Source: an uncultured Caulobacter sp.
Lineage (GTDB): Bacteria; Pseudomonadota; Alphaproteobacteria; Caulobacterales; Caulobacteraceae
Reading direction: 5' to 3'
NCBI GenBank assembly: GCA_913776195.1
Contig: CAJYMH010000021.1
Coordinates: 224,458-288,457 of the forward strand
DNA length: 64,000 nt
The notes beneath the pieces are model-generated. The model made no database searches. It was not told where the DNA came from and worked only from the letters and a program-made list of their open reading frames with translations. Positions 1 through 9,351 of this stretch are shown piece by piece. Both the position numbers and the translations under genes were made by a program. Numbering within the stretch: position 1 is the stretch's first letter; each line of letters begins with the position of its first letter.

Positions 1-342
1 GTTCTCTCCGCCCTGGCCGTCCACCACGCCGGGCGAGAACCGGGCCCGGTCCAGCAGCACCTGGGCGCGGATCAGCATGTCGCGCTTGGCGATCGGATCG
101 CTCTGAACGGCCGCGAACTCGGCGGCGTTCACCGCCTTGCCCTGTTCGGCCAGATCGTCCGGCGCGATGATGGGACCCAAGGGCGGCGTGGGGGCCGCCG
201 CAGGCGTCACCGCCGGCGGCAGTTGGCCGCTCGCCATCTCCGTCGAAGCGTCGCTTTGGCTCTCTCGTGCGTTAGGGTCCGAACAGGCGGCCAACGCGAG
301 GGCGCAAACGCCCGCCATCAGGATTTTGCGACCCAACACCAT
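1..342 (-). CDS. L,D-transpeptidase-like lipoprotein, N-terminal part (runs off the window)
   Basis: An open frame starts with ATG at 342 on the minus strand and runs to base 1 without a stop. It opens with a basic n-region, a hydrophobic stretch and a lipobox ending LALAAC, so it should be an outer-membrane or periplasmic lipoprotein. A Pro/Ala-rich linker follows. The last visible residues (QVLLDRARFSPGVVDG) match the start of the peptidoglycan-binding repeat that precedes the YkuD domain in many alphaproteobacterial L,D-transpeptidases. The catalytic domain lies outside the window, so function is inferred from this N-terminal signature. Its start codon overlaps the divergent start of the next gene. 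Confidence 0.6.
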   Translation of the reverse strand, partial: MVLGRKILMAGVCALALAACSDPNARESQSDASTEMASGQLPPAVTPAAAPTPPLGPIIAPDDLAEQGKAVNAAEFAAVQSDPIAKRDMLIRAQVLLDRARFSPGVVDGQGGEN

Positions 343-1324
343 GCCGACTCCTCTGCCGAAACTGAGCAAGAAAAAGTCGCGGATTCAGCGATGGTTCCTC
401 CCGCTGGCGGTCGGATGCGCCATCGGCTTTGGCCTCGTGGTGGCCAGGAACATGACGCAGCCTCCCGCCTCGCCTTCGGCGGCGACTGAACCGCAAGGCG
501 CCATCGGCGGCCCCGCCGCCCCCTCGCCGGCCCCGGCTTCCGCCGGCCACATACTCTCGGCCTCGCCAGATCCAAGCGGCTGCCTTGACCCGGCCTTCGA
601 GGCGGCGGCCCGCGACAACGCCCGCACCCTGACCACCCTGGCCTGGTCGCCGTTCGGCCGGGCCGAGACCGGCTGGGCGATCTACGAGACCCTGACCGCG
701 CACGAGATCGGGACCGACTGCCCGGCCGTCTCCCCCGGCTTCGCCGCCGCCCTGGCCCAATGGCAGAAACGCCAGCGCCTGGCCGGCGACGGCCGCTTCA
801 CCACCGCGAGTTTCGACACCCTGAAGACGCAGATGCACTCGCGCCGCCCCTATGTCGGCGTCCGCGCCAAAGGCGTCTGCCCCAATCCGCCCTCGCCCGC
901 CCAACTGGCCGACGCGACCAAGGACGAGGGCTTTGGCGGCAAGGCGATCCAGCTGCGCACCGCCGCCATGGCCGCCTATCGCCAGATGGTCGCCGAGGCC
1001 CGACGTGACGCCGGGGTCGCCGCCGACCCGCGCCACCTGCAGATCTTCAGCGGCTATCGCAGCCCTGAGTACGACGCCGCCCGCTGCGCCAGGGACAACA
1101 ACTGCGACGGCGTGGTGCGGGCGACCTGCTCGCCCCACCGCACGGGTCTGGCCATGGACCTCTATGTGGGCGGCAAGCGGCCGGATTCGACCGAGGACGC
1201 CAACCGCCTGATCCAGTCCCGCAACCCCGCCTATCGCTGGCTGGTGGCCAATGCGGAGCGCTTCGGCTTTCGCAACTATCCGTTCGAGCCTTGGCACTGG
1301 GAGTATGTAAAGGAAGCCCCTTAG
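341..1324 (+). CDS. Membrane-anchored M15 (VanY-type) D,D-/L,D-carboxypeptidase
   Basis: About 327 aa. A short basic N-terminus is followed by one hydrophobic segment at about residues 18-36, giving a single-pass anchor with a periplasmic domain, then a Pro/Ala linker. The C-terminal half has M15 zinc-peptidase signatures: SPHRTGLAMDL (SxHxxGxAxD pattern, two zinc ligands) and EPWHWEY (third ligand). Such enzymes trim peptidoglycan stem peptides. ATG 341 places the membrane anchor at the N-terminus, and longer readings from base 137 add no recognisable sequence. The gene is divergent from, and overlaps by two bases, a putative L,D-transpeptidase, which suggests paired cell-wall functions. Confidence 0.8.
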   Translation: MPTPLPKLSKKKSRIQRWFLPLAVGCAIGFGLVVARNMTQPPASPSAATEPQGAIGGPAAPSPAPASAGHILSASPDPSGCLDPAFEAAARDNARTLTTLAWSPFGRAETGWAIYETLTAHEIGTDCPAVSPGFAAALAQWQKRQRLAGDGRFTTASFDTLKTQMHSRRPYVGVRAKGVCPNPPSPAQLADATKDEGFGGKAIQLRTAAMAAYRQMVAEARRDAGVAADPRHLQIFSGYRSPEYDAARCARDNNCDGVVRATCSPHRTGLAMDLYVGGKRPDSTEDANRLIQSRNPAYRWLVANAERFGFRNYPFEPWHWEYVKEAP

Positions 1325-1381
1325 TCAGCCTTGCTGGAATTTAAGCGGACTCGTGACACGCTCCCCGCTAGGAGCTTGACC

Positions 1382-2341
1382 ATGATCCGCCCCCTCGCCG
1401 CCGCCCTCCTTCTGTCCGCTTCGGCTCCGGCCGCTCAGGCCGCGTGTCTGATGACGCCGGAGGACGCCAACTTCGCCAACCGCGCCATCGGCGCCTGGAG
1501 CACGACGGCCCGCCAGGACCTGCGCCTGCCGACGGGGGAGCGGCCGACCATCGTGCTTTTCGACCAGACCTGCGCCTACACCGCCGGACCGGCCGGCCCT
1601 GTCGTCTGGAACGGCGTCGCCCACGGCGGGCAGGTGAAGCTGCCGGACGGCCAGGCCATCCCCTCCCGCGTCGCCTCCTTCGCCGCGCCGTTCGACGACA
1701 ACCGCAAGGCCTTCTTCGTCATGGCCCTGCCCTCCATCTGGCAGGGCGCGGGGGTGGACAGCGCCCTGGGTCTGGAGGGACTGATGCAGGGCGTGCTCAT
1801 CCACGAGATGACCCACACCCGGCAGTTCTATTATGTCAGCCCGCGCCTGGCCGAACTGACAGCCCAATACGGCCTGCCGGATGACCTGTCCGACGACAGC
1901 CTGCAGGCGGCCTTCGCCAAGGACGAGGCCTATGTGGCCGCCTACGAGGACGAACTGGGCGCCCTGTTTCAGGCTCTGAACGCACGCAGCGACACCCAGG
2001 CCCGCGCCTATGCCCGCCAGGCTCTGGCCAAGATGCGCGCCCGCCGCGCCCAATTTTTCACCGGCGACAACGCCAAGTGGGCGCCGCTGGACGACCTGTT
2101 CCTGACCATGGAAGGCCTGGGCCAATGGGCCGCCTTCGCCTGGACCACCCGGGGCCGCGGGATCGACACCGGCACGGCTGTGCGTGAGCTGCGCCGAGGC
2201 GGCCGCTTCTGGAGCCAGGACGAGGGGTTGGTGCTGTTCCTGCTGGTGGACCGCCTGGTTCCCGACTGGCAGTCGCGGGCGTTCGACCCGGTGAAGCCGG
2301 CGCTGGCGGAAGAACTGCTGGCGTTGGCGGCTGAAGGGTAG
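1382..2341 (+). CDS. Secreted protein with HExxH-type motif (putative zinc metallopeptidase)
   Basis: About 319 aa. The first 20 residues form a clear Sec signal peptide ending AQAA. A zinc-binding type motif HEMTH lies at residues 141-145, and the following helix-rich sequence has acidic residues that could give the third ligand. I do not recognise a named family, so peptidase activity is inferred from the motif only. ATG 1382 is chosen because it directly precedes the signal peptide. The last 345 bp are repeated downstream of the GST gene as a decayed copy at 3022-3364. Confidence 0.7.
   Translation: MIRPLAAALLLSASAPAAQAACLMTPEDANFANRAIGAWSTTARQDLRLPTGERPTIVLFDQTCAYTAGPAGPVVWNGVAHGGQVKLPDGQAIPSRVASFAAPFDDNRKAFFVMALPSIWQGAGVDSALGLEGLMQGVLIHEMTHTRQFYYVSPRLAELTAQYGLPDDLSDDSLQAAFAKDEAYVAAYEDELGALFQALNARSDTQARAYARQALAKMRARRAQFFTGDNAKWAPLDDLFLTMEGLGQWAAFAWTTRGRGIDTGTAVRELRRGGRFWSQDEGLVLFLLVDRLVPDWQSRAFDPVKPALAEELLALAAEG
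1997..2341 (+). repeat. Direct repeat, copy A (3' end of the metallopeptidase-like gene)
   Basis: This intact 345 bp segment is repeated in the same orientation at 3022-3364. My hand alignment gives about 21 differences, including two single-base deletions in copy B, roughly 94 % identity. The two copies bracket the GST gene at 2388-3008. The repeat ends at the stop codon in both copies. Confidence 0.85.
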
Positions 2342-2387
2342 AACAACAGCCGCTCGTAAGAGCGGGGCCCGAACGGAGGACCTGACG

Positions 2388-3008
2388 ATGATCTCGGTGT
2401 GGGGCGGACAGACCTCGCGGTCGCTCCGGGTGGTGTGGCTGTTGGAGGAGATGGGCCTGTCCTACCGCGTGCGGCATGTGGACATGCTCGCCGCAGAGAA
2501 GGATCCGGCCTGGCTCGCCATCAATCCCGGCGACTTCCTGCCCGCGATACAGGACGGCGACATCACCATGGTCGAGTCCGTCGCCATCATGCAGTACCTG
2601 ATGGGTCGCTACGGACCGACGCCGCTTCAGCCAGCGCCCGACGATCCGACCTTCCCCCCCTACCAGCAGTTCCTGCACATGGGTGAAGCGGGCTTGGCGA
2701 CGTTGATCATGGTCCCGCTGGTGAGCGGCTTCATCGCTCCTGCGGCGGAACGGGACAACTGGGGCGCTCGCTGGGCGCGCGAGTGCGTAGAGCGGCGGCG
2801 GTTGCTGGTGAGACGTCAGCTAGCCAATGCGCCTTACATGGCGGGTGACAGCTTTACGGCTGCGGACATCTCGGTGGCCTACGCCCTGAGGCTGGCCGCG
2901 AACCATGCCGGCTTCACGCTCACCGACGCTGAACAGGCCTATCTTGACCGCACTACGGCTCGCGACGGCTACAAGCGCGCCTTCGATCGCTCACATGAGG
3001 GCCTGTAA
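2388..3008 (+). CDS. Glutathione S-transferase family protein
   Basis: About 206 aa, the usual GST length. The N-terminal thioredoxin-like domain (about 1-80) has the GST pattern RSLRVVWLLEE and VESVAIMQYL, the latter corresponding to the E-S glutathione-binding turn. A helical C-terminal domain contains the conserved FTAADISVAYAL motif. It probably conjugates or reduces small electrophiles with glutathione in the cytoplasm; the substrate is unknown. A GGAGG ribosome-binding site precedes ATG 2388. A small hairpin (CCGCTC/GAGCGG) separates it from the upstream gene. It is flanked by direct repeats of the neighbour's 3' end, suggesting that it arrived or was rearranged by recombination. Confidence 0.85.
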   Translation: MISVWGGQTSRSLRVVWLLEEMGLSYRVRHVDMLAAEKDPAWLAINPGDFLPAIQDGDITMVESVAIMQYLMGRYGPTPLQPAPDDPTFPPYQQFLHMGEAGLATLIMVPLVSGFIAPAAERDNWGARWARECVERRRLLVRRQLANAPYMAGDSFTAADISVAYALRLAANHAGFTLTDAEQAYLDRTTARDGYKRAFDRSHEGL

Positions 3009-3021
3009 GGCTGACGGCTGG

Positions 3022-3364
3022 CAGGCCCGCGCCTCTACCCGTCAGACCCTGGCCAGATGCGCGCCCGCCGCGCCCTGTGCTTTACCGGCGACAACGCCAA
3101 GTGGGCGCCGCTGGACGACCTGTTCCTGACCATGGAAGGCCTGGGCCAATGGGCCGCCTTCGCCTGGACCACCCGGGGCCGTGGGATCGACACCGGCACG
3201 GCTGTGCGTGAGCTGCGCCGAGGCGGCCGCCTCTGGAGCCAGGACGAGGGGTTGGTGCTGTTCCTGCTGGTGGACCGCCTGGTCCCCGACTGGCAGTCGC
3301 GGGCGTTCACCCGGTGAAGCCGGCGCTGGCGGAAGAGCTGCTGGCGCTGGCCGGGGAAGGCTAG
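3022..3364 (+). pseudogene. Decayed copy B of the metallopeptidase 3' end
   Basis: This 343 bp segment has about 94 % identity to 1997-2341. It lacks the signal peptide and HEMTH region. It carries two single-base deletions, one near 3055 (CCAGATG against CCAAGATG) and one near 3310 (GTTCACC against GTTCGACC), which break the frame. It also lies directly behind the GST stop without its own start signal. It is therefore a non-functional 3' fragment. Confidence 0.85.
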
Positions 3365-3371
3365 GCGACGA

Positions 3372-3824
3372 CTATCGCCGCTGCGGCTGGCGCTGCGGGC
3401 GCCGCTGCGCCACCATCGGATGCAGCTGCCCGCCGTGATAGGCGACAATGCCGCACATCCGGTCGCCCACCCCCGACAGTGTAGCGTCGAAGATGACGTC
3501 CCCCTCAAGCGAACCGACAACCATCCGGACCTTTCGGTCATTGACGGTGAGACTTCGCAACACAACGGGCGCGGTCCGCACGGGCGTCAACGTTCCGCCG
3601 TACCGCCCATCGAGACGGCCTACGGAGAGGAGGCCGAAACTCGGGACGCCGCCGACATCCATATAGAAGTCCCAAAGCCCCGCCAGGTCCGGGTCTGCGG
3701 CAGCGTCCGCGGCCGTAGGCGCAGGCGCGCAGGCGGTCTTGAATGCAATATCGTCCTGAGCAAAACCCGCGGCCGGCATCGCGGCGGCGAGCAGCAGGAT
3801 GCTAGCGAAAAGGCGTTGAGGCAT
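3372..3824 (-). CDS. Secreted protein of unknown function
   Basis: About 150 aa starting at ATG 3824, where a signal peptide begins (MPQRLFASILLLAAAMPAAG, cleavage near AQDD). The mature part has two cysteines (TACAP and DRMCGI), possibly a disulfide in the periplasm, and a beta-rich pattern with repeated GG and GRLDG turns. I do not recognise the family. It is convergent with the pseudogene fragment and lies 143 bp downstream of the LytTR regulator on the same strand. Confidence 0.6.
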   Translation of the reverse strand: MPQRLFASILLLAAAMPAAGFAQDDIAFKTACAPAPTAADAAADPDLAGLWDFYMDVGGVPSFGLLSVGRLDGRYGGTLTPVRTAPVVLRSLTVNDRKVRMVVGSLEGDVIFDATLSGVGDRMCGIVAYHGGQLHPMVAQRRPQRQPQRR

Positions 3825-3967
3825 CTCGTCTCCAGTGGAGCTGGTTGGTGTTCGCCGCCCTCTCACCCAGCTCGCCCGCCCGGACAACCGCCCAATCCGC
3901 CAACGCCATTGGCGCGCTTTGAATTTTCGGCAACGCCGCAGGCGGCGCGACGCTCGGCGATCTCCTC

Positions 3968-4738
3968 TCAGGCTTCATTCGCCTTGAGACCTGCGCGGAC
4001 CGCCGCCAGATAGGTCCGACCGACCGGCACGCTCATCCCGCCGACAAGCTCGATGAGCGTTTGATGACCGTCGCGACGCGTACCGACCACCGCCTTTCGC
4101 GCCACCCACCACCGCCGGTGCGCTTGAAAGCCGAGCTGGGCGGGAAGAATCCGAGCCGCCTCGCCCAACGGCATGTGGATCAAGGCGGAACCCTTGAGTG
4201 TATGGACCAGGAGGTAATGGTCCTGCGCCTCTAGCGCGACCAGATCGCGCCCCAGTCGATCAGGAACGCGACCGAAGAACTGTTCGGCGTCCCCATCGAC
4301 ACGGTGCGGTTTGGACGCTTTGGACAGGAAGAACGGCCAGGTCGCGATCCCCGCGATGATCACCTGGACCGCGGCGACGGAAAAATACAGCGACACCAGC
4401 CGATCGGGCGGCGTCGAACGCCCGGGAAGAGCGACTTCAAGCGCCCAGGCCACGACGAACATCATCGGAAGGGTCGAAGCAAACCCCACGAAGCTGATCG
4501 CGGCCAGCTTGGGCAACCGGGCGAAAGCCGGGGCGGAACGAAGGATCGGGATAGTAGCGACGGCCAGCCCGTAACCGGTCGCCACGCAACCGAACCAAAA
4601 GGCGTATCGGGGAAGCGGCGCAAGAGATCGGAAAGAACCGAACGGCCCTGCGAACCCCAGAAATGCTCCCAACGCCACCGCCCCATAGAGACTGACAAGA
4701 AGCGGAGAGGTCCAGGTGCGGGAAGAGATCGAGAACAT
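3968..4738 (-). CDS. Membrane-bound LytTR-domain transcriptional regulator
   Basis: About 256 aa. The N-terminal half has four predicted membrane helices (about 13-33, 45-67, 78-103 and 118-140). The C-terminal 110 residues form a LytTR DNA-binding domain: ALEAQDHYLLVHT, then AHRRWWVARKAV and a final GMSVPVGRTYLAAVRAGL. Proteins of this layout sit in the inner membrane and bind DNA as dimers, often controlling adjacent genes. The divergent neighbour at 4919 encodes an exported hydrolase-like protein, a possible target across the 180 bp shared upstream region. No kinase is adjacent. Confidence 0.82.
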   Translation of the reverse strand: MFSISSRTWTSPLLVSLYGAVALGAFLGFAGPFGSFRSLAPLPRYAFWFGCVATGYGLAVATIPILRSAPAFARLPKLAAISFVGFASTLPMMFVVAWALEVALPGRSTPPDRLVSLYFSVAAVQVIIAGIATWPFFLSKASKPHRVDGDAEQFFGRVPDRLGRDLVALEAQDHYLLVHTLKGSALIHMPLGEAARILPAQLGFQAHRRWWVARKAVVGTRRDGHQTLIELVGGMSVPVGRTYLAAVRAGLKANEA

Positions 4739-4918
4739 CTTGAGGCGTTCGTTGAAGGGCGAACGCTATTCGCGCCCGCCTGTGTTGTCGAGCCGCGCGA
4801 ACTGACTTGGCTTGCTGCTCGTCAGGGCTAGATATGCAGGTCTGCATCACACCTAGACCCCGCCCCGTCGGCGCCGCATCCTCCCCGCCAAACAAATGTT
4901 CGAACGGGAGGATTGCGT

Positions 4919-6040
4919 ATGTTGAAGCCGCTTGCCGCCGCGTTGCTGTTCGCCTCGTGCCTGGCCGTGTTCGCGCCGGCCGTCGCCGCGCCCAACGACT
5001 ATTCTAAGGACGAGAAATGGCTGTGCCGCCCCGGGCGCGCCGACGCCTGCGCGGTGGATCAGTCGAGCACCATCGTCGCCGCGAACGGCGGGCTGACGCG
5101 CGAGGCGTTCAAGGCCGATCCCAAGGCGGCGATCGACTGCTTCTACGTCTATCCCACCGTCTCCACCGATCCCGGCGGCAACAGCGACATGACCATCGAC
5201 CACGCTGAGCGGCGGGTGGTGGAGCAGCAGTTCGCCCGCTTCGCCTCGGTCTGCCGCACCTTCGCGCCGATGTACCGCCAGATCACCCTGGCGGGCCTGC
5301 GGTCCAACATGCTGGGCAAGCCGATCCCGATGGATCCGCAGCTCGGCTACAATGATGTCCGCGACGCCTGGGCCGACTATCTGAAGCGCGACAACGGCGG
5401 GCGCGGCGTGGTCCTGATCGGCCACAGCCAGGGCGCGCGGGTGCTGCAGAACCTGCTCAAGGACGAGGCGGCCATGGCGCCGGCCAAGGGGCGGATCGTC
5501 TCGGCCCTGATCCTGGGCATGAACACGCCGGTGGGGCCGGACAAGACCTATGCCGGCATGGCGCCCTGCACGGCCGCGTCGCAGACCGGCTGCTACATCT
5601 CGTACGTCTCGTTCCGCGAGGTCGCCCCGCCGCCGGCCGTCAGCCGCTTCGGCCGCGCGGTCGAGCCCGGCATGACCGCCGCCTGCGTGAACCCGGCGGC
5701 CCTGGGCGGAGGCTCCGCCCCGCTGCATTCCTACCTGACCAATGGCTCGACAACCGCGCCCAATGTCTGGGTGAAGCCCCAGAAGAAGATCGACACGCCG
5801 TTCGTCTCCACGCCCGGCCTGCTGACGGCCACCTGTGTGCAGAAAGAAGGCGCGTCTTATCTATCGATCCGCGTGAACGCCGACCCGGCCGATCCGCGCA
5901 CCGACGTGCTGACCGGCGACGTGGTGGTCGACGGCAAGACGCTGGACGACTGGGGCCTGCACCTGATCGACGTGAACCTGGCCATGGGCGACCTGATCCG
6001 TGTGGTCGGCGAGCAAGCGAAGGCCTGGGCCAGACGCTAG
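4919..6040 (+). CDS. DUF3089 family secreted alpha/beta-hydrolase-like protein
   Basis: About 373 aa with a signal peptide (cleavage after AVAA, about residue 24). The DUF3089 pattern is clear: WLCRPGR near the mature N-terminus, IDCFYVYPTVS, CRTFAPMYRQ, and a nucleophile elbow GHSQGARVL around residue 170. This indicates an exported serine-hydrolase fold, perhaps a lipase or esterase. ATG 4919 is 7-8 bases from a GGGAGG ribosome-binding site; an upstream in-frame TTG at 4913 is too close to it. It is followed by a strong bidirectional terminator. Confidence 0.82.
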   Translation: MLKPLAAALLFASCLAVFAPAVAAPNDYSKDEKWLCRPGRADACAVDQSSTIVAANGGLTREAFKADPKAAIDCFYVYPTVSTDPGGNSDMTIDHAERRVVEQQFARFASVCRTFAPMYRQITLAGLRSNMLGKPIPMDPQLGYNDVRDAWADYLKRDNGGRGVVLIGHSQGARVLQNLLKDEAAMAPAKGRIVSALILGMNTPVGPDKTYAGMAPCTAASQTGCYISYVSFREVAPPPAVSRFGRAVEPGMTAACVNPAALGGGSAPLHSYLTNGSTTAPNVWVKPQKKIDTPFVSTPGLLTATCVQKEGASYLSIRVNADPADPRTDVLTGDVVVDGKTLDDWGLHLIDVNLAMGDLIRVVGEQAKAWARR

Positions 6041-6050
6041 ACATGACAAA

Positions 6051-6076
6051 GGCCGCGCCGGTCACCCGGCGCGGCC
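6051..6076. terminator. Bidirectional terminator hairpin
   Basis: A perfect 11 bp stem (GGCCGCGCCGG/CCGGCGCGGCC) with a TCAC loop, preceded by AAA and followed by CTCATT. It lies between the convergent DUF3089 and DUF1328 genes and would serve both. Confidence 0.75.
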
Positions 6077-6100
6077 CTCATTCGATCAGGACGGATCGGC

Positions 6101-6280
6101 TCAGCCGCCGCTGATCTTCTTACCGGCGAAGATGCCCAGCGCCAGGAAGATCAGGAAGCCGACGACGAACAGGAAGAACAGAATCTTGGCGATGCCGGCC
6201 GCCGCGCCCGCGACGCCGCCGAAACCAAGAGCGCCGGCGATCAGAGCGATCACGGCGAAGATCAGAGCCCACTTCAACAT
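6101..6280 (-). CDS. DUF1328 small membrane protein
   Basis: 59 aa with two hydrophobic helices separated by a glycine-rich turn ([15 protein letters not shown]), the standard DUF1328/YtjA architecture. It is an inner-membrane protein of unknown biochemical role, commonly in stress regulons. ATG 6280 has an AAGGGAG ribosome-binding site about 9 bases upstream. An EcfG/SigT-type promoter motif lies directly upstream at 6317-6342, supporting general-stress control. Confidence 0.85.
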   Translation of the reverse strand: MLKWALIFAVIALIAGALGFGGVAGAAAGIAKILFFLFVVGFLIFLALGIFAGKKISGG

Positions 6281-6316
6281 TTGAACCACTCCCTTGTGGA
6301 TAAGCTTCGAATGGAA

Positions 6317-6342
6317 AACGGGGCCTTCGCCTTATTTGTTCC
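6317..6342 (-). promoter_or_regulatory. EcfG/SigT-type general stress promoter
   Basis: On the minus strand the bases read GGAAC, 17 bp, CGTT. This matches the known general-stress sigma consensus of alphaproteobacteria (GGAAC-N16/17-CGTT). It sits about 37 bp upstream of the DUF1328 start codon, in the right orientation. Confidence 0.6.
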
Positions 6343-6358
6343 GGCGTCCTGACAGAGT

Positions 6359-8296
6359 ATGACCGTTCCCATGGCCGGAAAGCCCGAAAGCCCCGTCGAA
6401 CCCTTCAAGCGCGCCCTGGCGCACGCCGCCCGTTCGCTCGCCGAAACGCCCGACCTTGAGGTGGTGTTTTCCGGCGACGGACCCCAGCTGTCGGGCAACC
6501 GCGCCGTCCTGCCCCATCCGCCCCGTGACCTCTCGTCGAGGGAAGCCGCCCGCATCCGCGGCCTGGCTGATCAGATGGCCCTGCGTCTGGCGCACCACGA
6601 CGCGTCCTCGCACATGCGCAACCGGCCGATCTCACCGGACGCCATGGCCGCCTTCGAGGCGGTGGAGCAGGCTCGGATCGAGGCCATCGGCGCCAATGCG
6701 CTTGGCGGCGTGCGCGCCAATCTGACCGCGGCCCTGGAAGACAAGATCGAACGTCAGGGCCTGACGCGGATGGATCGCACGGTTGCGCCCATGGCCGACA
6801 TCCTGGGCCTGATCGTGCGCGAACGCCTGACCGGCGACGCCCCGCCGGACGGCGGCAAGACCTTAGTCGACCAGTTCCGCGCCGAGGTGGAGCAGAAGGC
6901 GGGGCCGGCGCTTGACCGTCTCACCGGCTCGATCGCCGACCAGGGCGCGTTCGCCAAGATCACCCGCGAAATCCTGCGCGACCTCGGCCTGGACGAAAGC
7001 GAGGCGGACGCCACCGAAGCCTCCGACGATGACGAGGGCGACGAGAACGAGGGCCCCACCGAGGGCGAGGACGAAAACGACGACGACGGCGAGGGCCAGC
7101 AGCCTGAAGGCTCCGCCCAGCAGGAGACAGAAGCCTCCGATCAGGACGCCGAGGCCGGCGACGAGCAATCCGTCCAGGTCGAGGACGACGGAGACGCCGA
7201 GGCCACGGACGAGGCGCCGGAGATGGGCGATGGCGCAAAGCCCGCCCGCCCCGACATCCGCGACAACGGCCAGGCCGAGCCGCCCTACAAGATCTTCACC
7301 GCCATGCACGACGAGGTCGTCGGCGCCGAGGACCTGTGCGACGGCGAGGAGCTGAACCGACTGCGCAGCTATCTCGACCAGCAGTTGTCCAGCCTGTCGT
7401 CGGTGGTCTCGCGCCTGGCCAACAAGCTTCAGCGCCGCCTGCTGGCGCAGCAGAACCGCGCCTGGACCTTCGACCTCGAGGAAGGGATGCTCGATGTCGC
7501 GCGACTGACCCGCGTGATCATCGACCCCACCGCGCCGCTGTCTTTCAAGCAGGAGGAAGACGTCGAGTTCCGCGACACGGTGGTCACCATTCTGATCGAC
7601 AACTCCGGCTCGATGCGCGGCCGTCCGATCATGGTCGCCGCCGTCTGCGCCGACATCCTGGCCCGCACCTTGGAGCGCTGCGGCGTGAAGACCGAGATCC
7701 TCGGCTTCACCACCAAGGCCTGGAAGGGCGGCGCCAGCCGTGACGAGTGGATCAAGGCCGGCAAGCCGCCCGCCCCCGGGCGTCTGAACGACCTGCGCCA
7801 CATCGTCTACAAGGCCGCCGACGCCCCCTGGCGTCGCGCTCGACGCAACCTGGGCCTGATGATGCGCGAAGGGCTGTTGAAGGAGAACATCGACGGCGAG
7901 GCGCTGATGTGGGCGCACCAGCGCCTGGTCAATCGACCGGAGCAGCGCCGCATCCTGATGGTCATCTCCGACGGCGCGCCCGTGGACGACAGCACCCTGT
8001 CGGTGAATTCCGGTCACTACCTTGAACGCCACCTGCGCCAGGTGATTGGTGAGATCGAGGGCAAGAGTCCGGTTGAGCTGCTGGCCATCGGCATCGGGCA
8101 CGATGTGACGCGCTACTATCGCCGCGCCGTGACCATCGTCGATGTGGAGCAGTTGGGCGGCGTGCTGGTCGAACAGCTCGCCGCTCTGTTTGAAGAAGAG
8201 CCCAAGGCCGTCGGTCGCGCCAAGGGCCTGTTGCCGCCGCCGCCCGTCGTACAGGGATCGGCGCCGAAGTCGCGTCGCGTTGGAGCGCCTGCATGA
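6359..8296 (+). CDS. cobT: Cobaltochelatase subunit CobT
   Basis: 645 aa, the usual length. CobT with CobS forms the AAA+ component that works with CobN to insert cobalt into hydrogenobyrinate a,c-diamide in aerobic cobalamin synthesis. The N-terminal helical domain (about 1-210) is followed by the typical acidic Asp/Glu-rich linker (about 215-300). A C-terminal von Willebrand A domain has the MIDAS motif DNSGSM at residues 414-419 and [10 protein letters not shown] further on. No cobS lies immediately upstream; the preceding gene is the divergent DUF1328. It is translationally coupled to the next gene (ATGA overlap). Confidence 0.93.
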   Translation: MTVPMAGKPESPVEPFKRALAHAARSLAETPDLEVVFSGDGPQLSGNRAVLPHPPRDLSSREAARIRGLADQMALRLAHHDASSHMRNRPISPDAMAAFEAVEQARIEAIGANALGGVRANLTAALEDKIERQGLTRMDRTVAPMADILGLIVRERLTGDAPPDGGKTLVDQFRAEVEQKAGPALDRLTGSIADQGAFAKITREILRDLGLDESEADATEASDDDEGDENEGPTEGEDENDDDGEGQQPEGSAQQETEASDQDAEAGDEQSVQVEDDGDAEATDEAPEMGDGAKPARPDIRDNGQAEPPYKIFTAMHDEVVGAEDLCDGEELNRLRSYLDQQLSSLSSVVSRLANKLQRRLLAQQNRAWTFDLEEGMLDVARLTRVIIDPTAPLSFKQEEDVEFRDTVVTILIDNSGSMRGRPIMVAAVCADILARTLERCGVKTEILGFTTKAWKGGASRDEWIKAGKPPAPGRLNDLRHIVYKAADAPWRRARRNLGLMMREGLLKENIDGEALMWAHQRLVNRPEQRRILMVISDGAPVDDSTLSVNSGHYLERHLRQVIGEIEGKSPVELLAIGIGHDVTRYYRRAVTIVDVEQLGGVLVEQLAALFEEEPKAVGRAKGLLPPPPVVQGSAPKSRRVGAPA

Positions 8297-9351
8297 ACCG
8301 GCTAGCCCGCCTGATCGTCGCGACCGCGCTTTGTGGAACGATGCTGGCGGGCTGCGCGCCCAAGGAGGCGCCGCCGGTCCTGCCCGTCGCTCCCGTCCCG
8401 GCCGGGCCGGAGATCAGTGTCCAGAGCGCGTCGGTCCCGCTCAATCCGAACGACCCGGCCCAGACCAGAATCGGCAACTTCACCTATGCCGGCGGGATCG
8501 CCATTACTTCCAGCGACTCGACCCGCCTGCACGGCCTGTCGACCCTGACGGTGCTGGGCGATCACCGGATCGTCTCGGCCAGCGACGACGGCGACGTTTT
8601 CGAAGCCAAGCTTGTGCTCGACGATCAGGATCGGCTCGTCGGCCTTAAGGACGGCAAGATCGAGCCGCTGCTCGGCCTCGACGGCAAGCCGTTGTCGGGT
8701 AAAGAATGGGCCGACGCCGAGGGAATGACCTTTCTGCCCAACGGCGACCGCCTGGTCAGCTTCGAGCGCAACCATCGCATCTGGCGCTATCCGGCCGGCG
8801 GCGGCGCGCCGGTCGTCGCCCCGTCGCCAAAGACCATCTTCCCCGAGAACGAGGGCATGGAGGCGTTGGCTTACTATCCGGCCGCCGGCCCCGACGCCTA
8901 CATCGTGGGCGGCGAGGAAGGGGAGGTCTGGGTCTGCAAGCTGTCGGCGGGGTGCGAGTCGGCCCCGCCCCAGATGGGCCCGGACATCGCCTATGGCCTG
9001 GTGTCGTTCAGCGCCTTCAACGGCCCTGCCATCGCCATGATGCACCGTGCCTTCGATCCCATTCAGGGCAACCGTATTCAGGTCAGCATCGTCAACGACC
9101 CGCTGACCAAGCGGCGCTTCCCGCTGGTGGTCGACCGCTTCACGCTGCAGGCCCCGCTGACGCGCGACAATTTTGAAGGCCTGGCCGTCAGCAGCAACCG
9201 GGCCGGCGGGCTGCGACTCTACATTCTCTCCGACGACAACTTCTCGAGCCGCCAGCAGACCCTGCTCATGGCGTTCGACTGGAGTCCCCCGCCGCCGCAA
9301 CCAATCGCGCCCAAGCCGGCTCCCAAAAGGCGCGCGCCGGTGCGCCGATGA
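8293..9351 (+). CDS. Phytase-like esterase lipoprotein
   Basis: About 352 aa. The signal peptide ends in lipobox LAGC, so the product should be a lipoprotein. The remainder resembles the phytase-like beta-propeller family often annotated as esterase-like activity of phytase: [44 protein letters not shown] and NFEGLAVS. The repeated acidic EGM/EGL elements are the conserved metal-site elements of that family. The C-terminus is a Pro/Arg-rich tail. Its start overlaps the cobT stop by four bases, so it is co-translated, although no direct cobalamin role is evident. Confidence 0.8.
   Translation: MNRLARLIVATALCGTMLAGCAPKEAPPVLPVAPVPAGPEISVQSASVPLNPNDPAQTRIGNFTYAGGIAITSSDSTRLHGLSTLTVLGDHRIVSASDDGDVFEAKLVLDDQDRLVGLKDGKIEPLLGLDGKPLSGKEWADAEGMTFLPNGDRLVSFERNHRIWRYPAGGGAPVVAPSPKTIFPENEGMEALAYYPAAGPDAYIVGGEEGEVWVCKLSAGCESAPPQMGPDIAYGLVSFSAFNGPAIAMMHRAFDPIQGNRIQVSIVNDPLTKRRFPLVVDRFTLQAPLTRDNFEGLAVSSNRAGGLRLYILSDDNFSSRQQTLLMAFDWSPPPPQPIAPKPAPKRRAPVRR

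Noticed and set aside
272..1297. Long minus-strand frame (341 aa) opposite the M15 gene
   Set aside because: Its codons mirror the real gene, no motif is seen, and GC-rich DNA makes such antisense frames common. The same applies at 6863-8101, 14226-15491, 54362-55792 and 56914-58116.
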